Translations under genes and position numbers: made by a program
Notes under the pieces: model-generated
The model's input: only the letters and a program-made list of their open reading frames with translations
Database searches by the model: none
Told to the model about the DNA's origin: nothing
Part shown: positions 50,757 through 59,123 of the stretch, piece after piece
How positions within the stretch are numbered: the stretch's first letter is position 1
Layout: each line of letters opens with the position of its first letter
Assembly (NCBI GenBank): GCA_963836605.1
Contig: CAWIKB010000011.1
Location: forward strand, 620,001-684,000
DNA length: 64,000 nt
Origin: Bog-473 sp963836605
GTDB taxonomy: Bacteria; Actinomycetota; Acidimicrobiia; Acidimicrobiales; RAAP-2
Direction: 5' to 3'

Positions 50757-53299
50757 GACATCCTCCCATTTGCATCGGTTTGTATTTCAAGGCTGCACGA
50801 GGCGGAAAGGCTTTCAGAAGATCGCCCCAGAAGGACGTCGTACCGCCCCGCATCGATCTGCCATCCTCGGGCCCGGCGTGCCGCGGCTGGCGCGAGCGTC
50901 TTGAACATTTCGGGAATCCTGGTCTCAACGTCATCCCAGTCGTCCTGCCCCGGGTCCCAGTAGGCGAACGAGCGAGAGTCGAGCGCGAGGTCGATGACCT
51001 TGCTCTCCCCTGCTTCGAGCCACACCTTCGCAAACGCCTTGAGCTCCTTGGGGGGGCGAGCCAGCCGTGCCGATTCCGGTGCGACATAGCACTGCACGAC
51101 TTCGGACCCGGCCCGCGAGCCCGTGTTGATCAGCGGGACCGAAACGGTGATCGACTGTCCCGGCCGGTAGACGTCGGCAGAGAGCGTCGGTTCACCGAAA
51201 GCAAAAGTCGTGTAACTGAGGCCGTGCCCGAAGGGGAACTGCGGGGCGATCGCACTGTGTTCGTAGCCCCGATAGCCCATGAATAGGCCTTCGCCGTAAC
51301 GAACCTCGCCGTTCTCTCCCGGAAAGTTGGCGAAGGAGGGATTGTGTTCGATGCGCATCGGGATGGTCGTCGGCAGCCGCCCAGCGGGCTCGGCCGCGCC
51401 AACCAGGACCTCCGCCACGGCGGCGGCCATTTCCTGTCCACCGAACCAGCATTGGATGACCGCAGCCACATCGGTCGCCCAGGACATGTCGACCGGGGCT
51501 CCCGCGTTGACGACGACGACGGTGCGGCCGCTGGCGGCCGCCACTCTCTGGATCAACTCCTTCTGCCGGCCCGGAAGTCCGAAGTCCGTGCGGTCGTGGC
51601 CCTCGGTCTCCGTTTCCTGGGTGGTGCCGACAAAGACGATCGCCACGTCGGCTTCCGCCGCCGCGACAGCGGCCCGTTCGAGCAACGCATCGGTGTCCGG
51701 TGTGCGAAACCCCACCCGAAATCCAGCTACGTGCGCATGTTCGCTCGCGAACTCCACCACGAACTCGGCGGGCACACCCCGCTCGAACGTGACGTCGGCC
51801 ACGAGATCCTGACTGGCTTGGCCAAAAAAGTCGCTGCCCCCCGGAGGAGCGGGATTGGCAAACCCATCGATGACGACGGTGCCGTCGACGATGAGGCGAG
51901 CCTTACCTGATTGTGCCAGGGCAAGTTGGAGACTCCCGTTCTCCTCGGGGATCACCGTGCCCACCACGCGCAGGGACCAATCACCCGATGGGGTCTCCGT
52001 CCCGATTCCACCGATGGCCAACATCCGGAGGTTGTCCAGCTGCAGCTGCTCCACCATTGGTCCCTCGAAGTCGGTACCGGCGTACTTGTCGGCGCGAAAC
52101 CCGTCGGCGGCTCGGAGGACGGACCCCCCGACGACGATGGGTGCACCCGTGACTTCACATCCACGCTCGTACGTGATGTGGGCTTTGGGGCCACACGCAT
52201 CCGAAAGCGCTTGCAGCGGGGTGACCAAGGTGGGCGGTGTCACCTGCGAAGACCCGCCGCCCATGATGGCGGGGGAGACGGCTGGGGAACCGAGCACGGC
52301 AATTCGAGCCGTTGAGCCGACAAGAATGGGCAACGTGCCGTCGTTTTGGAGCAGGACCGTCGATTCAGCCGAAGCCCGACGGAGCAACGCCAGGTCTGTG
52401 TTCGTCGGGGGCTTGATGTCCGGCACCGGCTCCGGCACGTCGAGCACGCCAGTGCGGTCGAGCCCGCCGAGCAATCGGTACACCGCTGCATCAACGTCCG
52501 CCTTGTCGAGGGACCCGTCGCCGACGGCGGCGAGTACCGTGCGGCCCAGTGCCCGTCCGGGTCCGGGCATCTCCAGGTCCAATCCGGCGCCCAACGAGGT
52601 CGTCGTCTCGGCCACGCCGAACCAGTCGGTCATGACCAATCCCTCGAAGCCCCACTCCTCGCGCAGGAGGTCGATGAGAAGCTCAGGTTGCTGCGTCAGC
52701 CAACGCCCATTCAGCCGGTTGTACGCCGTCATGATGGCGAGCGCTCCACCCTCACGGATGGCGATTTCGAACGGCAGCAGATAGAGCTCGCGTAACGCTC
52801 GTTCGTCAATCACCGAGCTGATGGAGCCGCGCTCGAACTCCGCCTCATTCCCGACGAAGTGCTTGACCGTGGCGAAGACACCTTCGGACTGAACCCCGCG
52901 CACGTAGCCGGCGGCCAGTCGACCGGACAGCAGCGGATCCTCCGAGTAACACTCGAAGTTACGACCGGCCAGGGGCGACCGATGCAGGTTGACGGTGGGC
53001 GCCAAGAGGCCGCGGCATCCCCGGGCCAGCGCCTCCCGACCGACGAGGGCACCCAGTCTCTCGGCGAGGTCGGGGTTCCAGCTGGCACCGATGGCGGAAC
53101 CACAGGGGATACAGGTCGAGGGTGGGCCACCGGCGCCAGGAAGGCCCGTTCCCCTGGCGCCGGAGGGACCGTCGGTGACGCGGATCTTGGGGATGCCCAG
53201 GCGCTCGACGGCAACGGTGGAGAACAGATCCTCCCCAGCAGTGAGAGCGGCCTTCTCTTCAAGCGTCAATGTATCGATCAACGTCTTGACATGAGCCAA
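50753..53299 (-). CDS. glycoside hydrolase family 3 beta-glucosidase
   Basis: The 848-residue protein has the GH3 (alpha/beta)8 domain with KHFVGNEAE (K146-H147) and nucleophile D225 in LVMTDWFGVAE, the GH3 C-terminal domain, an insertion of PA14 type around 400-540 (GTDFEGPMVEQLQLDN), and a fibronectin-III-like C-terminus. This is the fungal/bacterial beta-glucosidase layout used on glycosides of small molecules. It has no signal peptide, so it acts in the cytoplasm after import. It opens the operon with binding protein, MFS-LivF and LivHMG. Confidence 0.95.
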   Translation of the reverse strand: MAHVKTLIDTLTLEEKAALTAGEDLFSTVAVERLGIPKIRVTDGPSGARGTGLPGAGGPPSTCIPCGSAIGASWNPDLAERLGALVGREALARGCRGLLAPTVNLHRSPLAGRNFECYSEDPLLSGRLAAGYVRGVQSEGVFATVKHFVGNEAEFERGSISSVIDERALRELYLLPFEIAIREGGALAIMTAYNRLNGRWLTQQPELLIDLLREEWGFEGLVMTDWFGVAETTTSLGAGLDLEMPGPGRALGRTVLAAVGDGSLDKADVDAAVYRLLGGLDRTGVLDVPEPVPDIKPPTNTDLALLRRASAESTVLLQNDGTLPILVGSTARIAVLGSPAVSPAIMGGGSSQVTPPTLVTPLQALSDACGPKAHITYERGCEVTGAPIVVGGSVLRAADGFRADKYAGTDFEGPMVEQLQLDNLRMLAIGGIGTETPSGDWSLRVVGTVIPEENGSLQLALAQSGKARLIVDGTVVIDGFANPAPPGGSDFFGQASQDLVADVTFERGVPAEFVVEFASEHAHVAGFRVGFRTPDTDALLERAAVAAAEADVAIVFVGTTQETETEGHDRTDFGLPGRQKELIQRVAAASGRTVVVVNAGAPVDMSWATDVAAVIQCWFGGQEMAAAVAEVLVGAAEPAGRLPTTIPMRIEHNPSFANFPGENGEVRYGEGLFMGYRGYEHSAIAPQFPFGHGLSYTTFAFGEPTLSADVYRPGQSITVSVPLINTGSRAGSEVVQCYVAPESARLARPPKELKAFAKVWLEAGESKVIDLALDSRSFAYWDPGQDDWDDVETRIPEMFKTLAPAAARRARGWQIDAGRYDVLLGRSSESLSASCSLEIQTDANGRMS

Positions 53300-53324
53300 T
53301 TCGCTACCCCCACAATGGCACTCT

Positions 53325-53345
53325 CGTTATTCGAATGCGTTATTC
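53325..53345. promoter_or_regulatory. direct repeat of CGTTATTC, period 13, at the GH3 operon promoter
   Basis: CGTTATTC occurs at 53325-53332 and 53338-53345, with similar flanks (CGTTATTCGAATG / CGTTATTCTGATG, 11 of 13 bases). It lies around the predicted transcription start of the GH3 operon, a position typical for a repressor operator. The divergent TetR is the natural candidate ligand. Confidence 0.55.
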
Positions 53346-53350
53346 TGATG

Positions 53351-53356
53351 ACTATA
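53351..53356 (-). promoter_or_regulatory. putative -10 (TATAGT) of the GH3-transport operon
   Basis: On the minus strand TATAGT lies about 52 bases upstream of the GH3 ATG, directly next to the CGTTATTC repeats, which would then overlap the start and downstream positions. Confidence 0.45.
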
Positions 53357-53739
53357 AGAAAGTTTCGGAGGCACCGCAAGCGCCTTCTGTGAATGGGCCT
53401 TCCGCTCCTGCGGCGCCGGACCCTCCGGGAGATTCTCGGTCGATATGACAGCTTCCCCAGTCGGTGCCCACCTCGTGCTCCCCTCCGATGACCACGGCGA
53501 ATCCCCACCTGGGCTGGTATTGGACCGAACGGTCGGCACAACACTAATGCTCCCTTGGCACCACCGGGCTTCACCCTGGTCTGTTTTGATCAGTTTTCTG
53601 ATCCTTTCGGGTGGCCCCGGTCGGAGCACCTGCCCTTACCTGCCGTCAGAACGCACGTGCGGTGTTCCCAGAATGGCTGCTCTCTCTGCTTCTCAGATCT
53701 ATAGGATTTTCTCGTGGTGACTTCAATTGGGATTGCACC

Positions 53740-54453
53740 TTGACCGCATTGCCGGAGTCCGATGCGAAGAGTTCGGAGCTGAGCTCGGCTGAGGGGCCGA
53801 CCGAATGGCAGCATGCAGGACGCGCCCGAAGCATTCACTTTGGTCAAGCGGCCGGTGCTGACGAACGCAATCCTCAGCCAAGAGGAGATCTTCGCCGACA
53901 GCAGATCATCGACGCCGCCGTCGACCTGTTTGCCGCCAAGGGCTACCGGGGAACGGGCGTCGCCGCACTGGCCAATCGGGTGGGGATGACGCCAGCGGGG
54001 CTCCTGTACTACTTCGGCACCAAAGAGCGACTGCTGCGGGAAGTTGTGGCCGAGCGCGACCAAGCCGATGTCTTCGGCCCCGATGGACCTTTTCCGGTCG
54101 CTTTGACGCTCACAAGCCTTCGGCAACTGGGTCAACACAACATGGAGACGGCCACCCTCACGCGCTTGTACGTCGTGCTCGGTGCAGAGGGCCTTGATGC
54201 CAATGACCCGTTGCACGACTTCTTCGTGGAACGATACGAAATGGCGCGGCGCTTCGTCCGGGCTGTCCTTGAGGCTGAAATTGCGCAAGGCCGGGTGCGT
54301 CAAGACATCGACGTCAACCAGATCGCCCAGGAGGTCATCGCCGTGGTGATAGGCCTGGAGATTCAATGGCTGGCCGATCCAGCCCGCGTCGATCTCGCTG
54401 TGGCCATAGATGCGTATGTCGATGGGCTCATCAGGCAGTTGGCTCCCGAGTGA
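53740..54453 (+). CDS. TetR/AcrR-family transcriptional regulator
   Basis: A TetR domain is clear: QIIDAAVDLFAAKGYRGTGVAALANRVGMTPAGLLYYFGTKERLL. The ligand domain follows. The N-terminus is uncertain: TTG at 53740 gives 237 residues; the frame is open back to 53611, and no ribosome site is convincing. It is divergent from the GH3-transport operon and upstream of an SDR gene on the same strand. A role as repressor of the transport operon is inferred. Confidence 0.83.
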   Translation: MTALPESDAKSSELSSAEGPTEWQHAGRARSIHFGQAAGADERNPQPRGDLRRQQIIDAAVDLFAAKGYRGTGVAALANRVGMTPAGLLYYFGTKERLLREVVAERDQADVFGPDGPFPVALTLTSLRQLGQHNMETATLTRLYVVLGAEGLDANDPLHDFFVERYEMARRFVRAVLEAEIAQGRVRQDIDVNQIAQEVIAVVIGLEIQWLADPARVDLAVAIDAYVDGLIRQLAPE

Positions 54454-54556
54454 CCCGAACAGCCGCCGACTCTCTGCGATGGGATCGTGCGTGTTGCCGG
54501 CGGAGATACGAGGTACGCGCATCAATCGGAACCAGGTGACCGTGGAGGCGGAGAGT

Positions 54557-55429
54557 ATGAAGGAGAAGACGGTGGGTCTGGTGACGGGCGCTGGTTCTGG
54601 TATGGGTCTGGCGTGCGCGACCCGAATGGCTGACATGGTGGACGTCCTTCTCTTGGTGGATCTGAATGAAGGCGCTGTCACCGATGCCGCCCAGCAGATC
54701 TCTGACGGCCATGGGCGCGCCACCATCGATGTCCACGCCGTCGACATCACCGACGAGAGTGCACTGGAGGCCCTCTCGTCGCGGATCTCAACAGCCGGGA
54801 CCCTGCGGGCCGTGGCCCATGCCGCGGGCATCTCCCCGACCATGGCCGACTGGCGCAGAATCTTTCAGGTTGATCTCATCGGCACCGCCCTGCTGGCCGA
54901 CATGCTCTTGCCCCTTTCGACCGGGGGCACGAGCGTTGTCTGTTACGCCTCTATGGCGCCCCTCTTGCATCAGAGCCCTGTTGATCCAGCCATTGAAGCA
55001 GTACTCGATGAGCCGCTCCAGGTGAACTTCCTCGATCGGATTCACACCGCCGTCGGACCCTCGGTTGAAGATTCCGGGCTGGCCTATTTCTGGGCCAAGC
55101 GGGGGGTCCATCGGTTGGCCCAGCGCGAAGCAATTCGATTCGGTCGACAAGGGGCTCGGGTGTGCTCGGTCTCACCAGGCATCATCGACACGCCGATGGG
55201 AAGGCAAGAGTCCGCTGCTCGCACGACCAACGACATGCTCGTAGGGGTGACGCCGTTGGGCCGGCACGGCCAACCCGAGGAAGTGGCAGCCGTCACCGCC
55301 TTCCTCCTGTCAGACGAGGCGAGTTACGTCAACGGGATCGATATCCTCGTCGATGGCGGAACCGTGGCCGCAGTGACTCGGGATGCTTTCCCTATCGACC
55401 CTTCCAGGCCGGCGCACGCTTCTCCATGA
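54557..55429 (+). CDS. short-chain dehydrogenase/reductase (hydroxysteroid-dehydrogenase type)
   Basis: The 290-residue protein has LVTGAGSGMGLACATRMA (TGxxxGxG), VAHAAGIS, the serine in VVCYASMAP and YFWAK as YxxxK. The layout resembles 3-alpha-hydroxysteroid-type SDRs with an insertion before the active site. The ATG at 54557 has GGAGGCGGAG upstream. The 3' end overlaps the convergent hydratase gene by 38 bases. Confidence 0.9.
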   Translation: MKEKTVGLVTGAGSGMGLACATRMADMVDVLLLVDLNEGAVTDAAQQISDGHGRATIDVHAVDITDESALEALSSRISTAGTLRAVAHAAGISPTMADWRRIFQVDLIGTALLADMLLPLSTGGTSVVCYASMAPLLHQSPVDPAIEAVLDEPLQVNFLDRIHTAVGPSVEDSGLAYFWAKRGVHRLAQREAIRFGRQGARVCSVSPGIIDTPMGRQESAARTTNDMLVGVTPLGRHGQPEEVAAVTAFLLSDEASYVNGIDILVDGGTVAAVTRDAFPIDPSRPAHASP

Positions 55430-56222
55430 ACGCTGTGGCTCCCTCCCGGGCGTCCTCACTCTGAAACACGGCAGCGATTTCCTCGCTCGATCCCCATCCG
55501 CTGGCGGGATGCTCCGTCACCGCTCGCCGCATCAACCTCTTGGTCGTTTGGACGGCCAAGGGCGCGTTGGCCGCCACCACCCCAGCCAAGAGCAGGGCCG
55601 AATCCATGAGCTCGCGGCGCGGCACCACCTGGTTCACCAGTCCCCACTGTGCGGCGCGCCCCACATCGACGAGTTCACCGGTCAAGGCAACTTCGAGCGC
55701 CAGAGCCAAGGGGATTCGGGTGCCCAGCAACGTGCCACCGCCGCCGGCGATCAACCCTCGCCGCACCTCGGGCACACCAAATCGAGCGCCTTCGGCGGCA
55801 ACCACCATGTCGCAGGTCAACACCAACTCAAATCCACCGCCCACCGCAACCCCATTGACCGCGGCGATGATCGGCTTCGCGCATGGCCTTTGAAACAGAT
55901 CGAGCTGCGAGCGACCACTGGAGGCGCCTGAGCCACCGGTGCCAGCGGATCCACCGGATGCGGGATCGTCACCCTCGCCGTACTCATCTGGTCCGGCGCT
56001 GAACGCCGCCAAGTCCATGCCGGCACAGAAGTGTCGCTCGCCCGCGCCGGTAAGGACGACGACCCGGACACCATCGTCCTCGTCAATTTCCTCGAAGGCC
56101 TGGTTGAGGTCGCTCAGGAGCTGCGGGTCCAACGCATTCGCCGAGGCTGGTCGGTTCATCGTCAGGACCTCGACCGAATCAAGTCGTTCACGCAGGAGGA
56201 CCGTGTCCCCTTCGGGACTCAC
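55392..56222 (-). CDS. enoyl-CoA hydratase/isomerase family protein
   Basis: The 276-residue crotonase-fold protein has VRVVVLTGAGERHFCAGMDLAAF, AAVNGVAVGGGFELVLTCDMVVA and EVRRGLIAGGGGTLLGTRIP. A Gly/Ser/Ala-rich stretch near 80-105 interrupts the usual core. Start GTG at 56222 overlaps the phosphotransferase stop (GTGA), so the two are likely coupled. Confidence 0.9.
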   Translation of the reverse strand: MSPEGDTVLLRERLDSVEVLTMNRPASANALDPQLLSDLNQAFEEIDEDDGVRVVVLTGAGERHFCAGMDLAAFSAGPDEYGEGDDPASGGSAGTGGSGASSGRSQLDLFQRPCAKPIIAAVNGVAVGGGFELVLTCDMVVAAEGARFGVPEVRRGLIAGGGGTLLGTRIPLALALEVALTGELVDVGRAAQWGLVNQVVPRRELMDSALLLAGVVAANAPLAVQTTKRLMRRAVTEHPASGWGSSEEIAAVFQSEDAREGATAFMEKRAPAWKGR

Positions 56223-57280
56223 CGGCCGAGGGTCGTCGTCGATGCGAGCTCGGCGGCCCCCTTCATGCTGTCGAGGACGACGGGCCCGTAGGCGGCCATG
56301 CCTGGATTGTCGGACGTGCCATCAACGATCCGTGCGTACCCACCCTCGAGAACAATGGCCAGCTTGAATCGGGCCAGGATCACGTAATAGTCGATTTCGT
56401 CGACGGACCGTCCGCTGACCGTGGCGTAGTGGTCGAGCATCTGGTCTCTGCTGGGCATACCGGTCAGGTCCACATATCCATTGGTTCGATCTTCGCCGGG
56501 ATCGGTCCAGCCGTTCATCACCCAACCCAGGTCAAGGAGTGGGTCACCGACCGTAGACATCTCCCAGTCGACCATGGCGGCCAATGTGGCGGGGGCCCCG
56601 TGGTTGAACATGGCGTTGGCGAACTGGTAATCGCCGTGAATGATCCCGGGCTCCCAGCGGGACGGCTTGTGGTTGCGCAGCCACTCCGACGCCACATCGA
56701 GACCCGGCAGTTCCCGGAATTTGATGGCATCGAGATGGGCGAGCCAGCGATCGACCTGTCGATCATGAAAGTTTTCCGGCTTGCCGAAGCCTTCCAGCCC
56801 TCGCGCCCGCCAATCGACCCGAGCCAAACGGGCGGGGCCATCGACGAGCTGGATGCCCAGACCGAATCGAGCGTCGAGATCCGTGTCGAATGGGGCGGGC
56901 CAGCCATCGGTATTCATGGGTGACCAGCCGTCGATCTCGCTCATGAGATAGAAGGCAGCACCCAGCACCTCGGTGTCATCACACACCGCATACGCCTCAG
57001 GGTGCGGGACATCGGTGCCGTTGAGGGCATTCAGGACTCGGAATTCCCGCAGCATCGTCTTGTTGCGGCCCGGAGGCACCTTCACGGGTGGCCGGCGCAG
57101 CACCGAGACGAAGTCGCCCCGCTGAATTCGGAAGATCACGTTGGACGTGCCGCCGCTGATGAAGCTGCACGTCACCGGCTCACTCCGGCCGGGAAGATCC
57201 TGCCCGTCCATCCATCGACCCAGCCGCACCGTGTGCACCGCTTCCGCGCTCTGGTCGTCAGTCGTGTTCGTATCGCTCAT
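56219..57280 (-). CDS. APH-family phosphotransferase (ACAD10-like kinase)
   Basis: The 353-residue protein has SFISGGTSNVIFRIQRGDFVSVLRRPP near the start, IIHGDYQFANAM with the catalytic Asp and MVDWEMSTVGDPLLDLGWVMNGW with the Mg2+-binding Asp, as in aminoglycoside-phosphotransferase-fold enzymes associated with acyl-CoA metabolism. Such kinases phosphorylate hydroxyacyl-CoAs. The ATG at 57280 follows GAGGAG; a longer start at 57325 is possible. The following hydratase overlaps. Confidence 0.92.
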   Translation of the reverse strand: MSDTNTTDDQSAEAVHTVRLGRWMDGQDLPGRSEPVTCSFISGGTSNVIFRIQRGDFVSVLRRPPVKVPPGRNKTMLREFRVLNALNGTDVPHPEAYAVCDDTEVLGAAFYLMSEIDGWSPMNTDGWPAPFDTDLDARFGLGIQLVDGPARLARVDWRARGLEGFGKPENFHDRQVDRWLAHLDAIKFRELPGLDVASEWLRNHKPSRWEPGIIHGDYQFANAMFNHGAPATLAAMVDWEMSTVGDPLLDLGWVMNGWTDPGEDRTNGYVDLTGMPSRDQMLDHYATVSGRSVDEIDYYVILARFKLAIVLEGGYARIVDGTSDNPGMAAYGPVVLDSMKGAAELASTTTLGR

Positions 57281-57344
57281 TCCGGTGCCCGCTCCTCGCT
57301 GCCGGTCGACCCTTTGGTCGGCCACTTACATACCTCGTGTATCT

Positions 57345-57357
57345 CAGATAACATCTG
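57345..57357. promoter_or_regulatory. dyad CAGATAACATCTG between phosphotransferase and TetR genes
   Basis: A dyad with CAGAT/ATCTG arms and AAC centre lies between divergent genes, 65 bases from the phosphotransferase start and 30 from the TetR start, in an AT-rich island. A wider, weaker dyad CTCGTGTAT/ATCACATGAG flanks it. It is a probable operator of the TetR product. Confidence 0.5.
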
Positions 57358-57386
57358 TATCACATGAGGGCAGTGGGAGCACGCGG

Positions 57387-57989
57387 TTGACGTCCCGGTC
57401 GGCGGCACATGTCGAGGACACTCGGCGCGCGCTCATCGCCGCGGCGCGGGAACTCTTCACCACCGTGGGCTTTCAAGCCACCCTCACCGAAGAAATCGTC
57501 CGCAACGCGGGCCTCACCCGTGGGGCGCTCTACCACCATTTCCGCGACAAGGGGGATCTCTTCAGCGCCGTGTTCGCGGAGGTGTCCGACGAGGTCGAGC
57601 AGTCGCTCATTCGCCGTTCGACGGGTCCCGATCCGGCCAGCGCCTGGGATCTGTTCTTGGCCAACAGCGAGGTCCATTTGGAGGCGGCCACCAAGAATCC
57701 GGCCTACCGCCAGATCGTCTTGATCGACGGCCCATCAGTCCTCGGCCGGGATGCCTGGTCGACCAGTCGGGGTGGCCCGCTGGCGAAAATCGCGGGGTAC
57801 CTCACCGATGCCGTGCACGAGGGCGTCCTCGAGCCGCTGCCAGCCGAAGCGATGGCCCACCTTCTCGGCGCAATCGGCACCGGAGCAGTGATGTACGTGG
57901 CACAAGCCGAGGACCATGCGCGGGCCCGGCGCGACATCGAGATCTGCAATGACCGACTGTTGAGCGGTCTCGCTCATCCGACCGCCTGA
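57387..57989 (+). CDS. TetR/AcrR-family transcriptional regulator
   Basis: The 200-residue protein has ALIAAARELFTTVGFQATLTEEIVRNAGLTRGALYHHFRDKGDLF, a typical TetR DNA-binding domain. The TTG at 57387 is the only plausible in-frame start near the domain and has GGGAG about 7 bases upstream. It is divergent from the phosphotransferase-hydratase pair and 10 bases from the next gene, with which it may be co-transcribed. Confidence 0.9.
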   Translation: MTSRSAAHVEDTRRALIAAARELFTTVGFQATLTEEIVRNAGLTRGALYHHFRDKGDLFSAVFAEVSDEVEQSLIRRSTGPDPASAWDLFLANSEVHLEAATKNPAYRQIVLIDGPSVLGRDAWSTSRGGPLAKIAGYLTDAVHEGVLEPLPAEAMAHLLGAIGTGAVMYVAQAEDHARARRDIEICNDRLLSGLAHPTA

Positions 57990-57999
57990 TCGATCGATC

Positions 58000-58977
58000 A
58001 TGCTCGCCGCACGATGCCATCGCTACGGCAAGCCCGACGTCCTGGTGGTCGAAGAGGTTCCGGATCCCGTGCCCGGAGACGGACACGTGGTCGTTGACGT
58101 TGCCGCCGCCGCAGTCAATTTTCCCGACGTCCTGCTCATCGCCGACCAATATCAGATCTCGATACCGCTCCCATTCACACCCGGCAGCGAACTGGCCGGC
58201 ACGGTCCGATCAGTTGCCCCGGGCGTGACAACGTGGCGCATCGGGGATCGCGTGATGGGTTCGACGTTGGTGGGCGCGTTCGCCCAACAGGTCGCACTTC
58301 CGGTCACCTCCCTCGCGTCGGTCCCTGACAGCACCGAACTCCGGGCGGCCGCGGCAGCCGGCGTGGCTCATCGGACGGCGTATCACGCCCTGCGGACCAT
58401 GGCGGGGGTGAGCGCCGGTGAACAGGTCGTGGTCCTGGGGGCGGCGGGCGGCGTGGGATTGGCCGCGGTGGAACTGGCCGTCGTTCTCGGGGCCACCGTG
58501 ACTGCGGTGGCGTCGAGCGAGAGCAAACGCGGCCTGTGCGTGGCGAAAGGGGCACGCACAGCGATCGATTCCGCGGCGTCGGACCTCAAGGAGCAACTCA
58601 GATCGGCAACCAACGGCGGGTCCGACATCGTCGTAGACCCCGTGGGCGGCCCTTACGCCGAACCCGCGCTCCGGGCTATGCGCTGGGGCGGGCGTTTTGT
58701 CTCGGTGGGTTTCGCCTCCGGTGAGATCCCACGTATACCGCTGAATCTGGTGCTCCTCAAGGGCGTGCACGTCACCGGTTTCACCATGGCGGGCATCGCC
58801 GCCAACCAGCCAGCCGAGACCGCACGGGACAGCGCGGAATTGGCCGAACTCCTGGCTACCGGTCGGGCCACGCCCCACGTCTCCGCCCTCTACCCCCTGG
58901 CCGAGACGGCGCAGGCGCTGAACGATCTCGCTGAGCGACGGGCAACCGGCAAGGTGCTGGTGCTGCCCAATGACTAA
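58000..58977 (+). CDS. NADPH:quinone-oxidoreductase-type MDR enzyme
   Basis: The 325-residue protein has the MDR layout: an N-terminal GroES-like domain (LLIADQYQISIPLPFTPGSELAG) and a Rossmann domain with VVLGAAGGVGLAAVELA near 144-160. Zinc-ligand motifs typical of alcohol dehydrogenases are not seen, pointing to the zinc-free quinone-reductase or enoyl-reductase subtype. It follows the TetR gene by 10 bases. Confidence 0.92.
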   Translation: MLAARCHRYGKPDVLVVEEVPDPVPGDGHVVVDVAAAAVNFPDVLLIADQYQISIPLPFTPGSELAGTVRSVAPGVTTWRIGDRVMGSTLVGAFAQQVALPVTSLASVPDSTELRAAAAAGVAHRTAYHALRTMAGVSAGEQVVVLGAAGGVGLAAVELAVVLGATVTAVASSESKRGLCVAKGARTAIDSAASDLKEQLRSATNGGSDIVVDPVGGPYAEPALRAMRWGGRFVSVGFASGEIPRIPLNLVLLKGVHVTGFTMAGIAANQPAETARDSAELAELLATGRATPHVSALYPLAETAQALNDLAERRATGKVLVLPND

Positions 58978-59123
58978 CGGCTGATGAACGGGGGGCTCGA
59001 GAGAACCACCTTTCAGGCCACCGTTGCATCTCAGGGAGACGGAACACACCGGCCGGCCTGGTGGGAGCACGGACGGACCCGGATTCGAACGGGGTTACGC
59101 TCCTCGGCGTGTCGCCTCTTTCG

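Larger units (their letters stand above)
53300..53739. other. intergenic region of divergent GH3 operon and TetR gene
   Basis: About 440 bases without a gene. The GH3 side carries the promoter, a tandem repeat and an AT-rich stretch (53325-53366); the remainder, 53400-53700, holds no recognisable gene or signal apart from a possible TAGGAT -10 for the TetR gene at 53702-53707. Confidence 0.6.

Noticed and set aside
59075..59097. tRNA-like T-arm (GTTCGAATCC on the minus strand)
   Set aside because: No acceptor, D or anticodon arms pair around it, and the T stem has a mismatch. It is probably chance or, at most, an attachment-site scrap.
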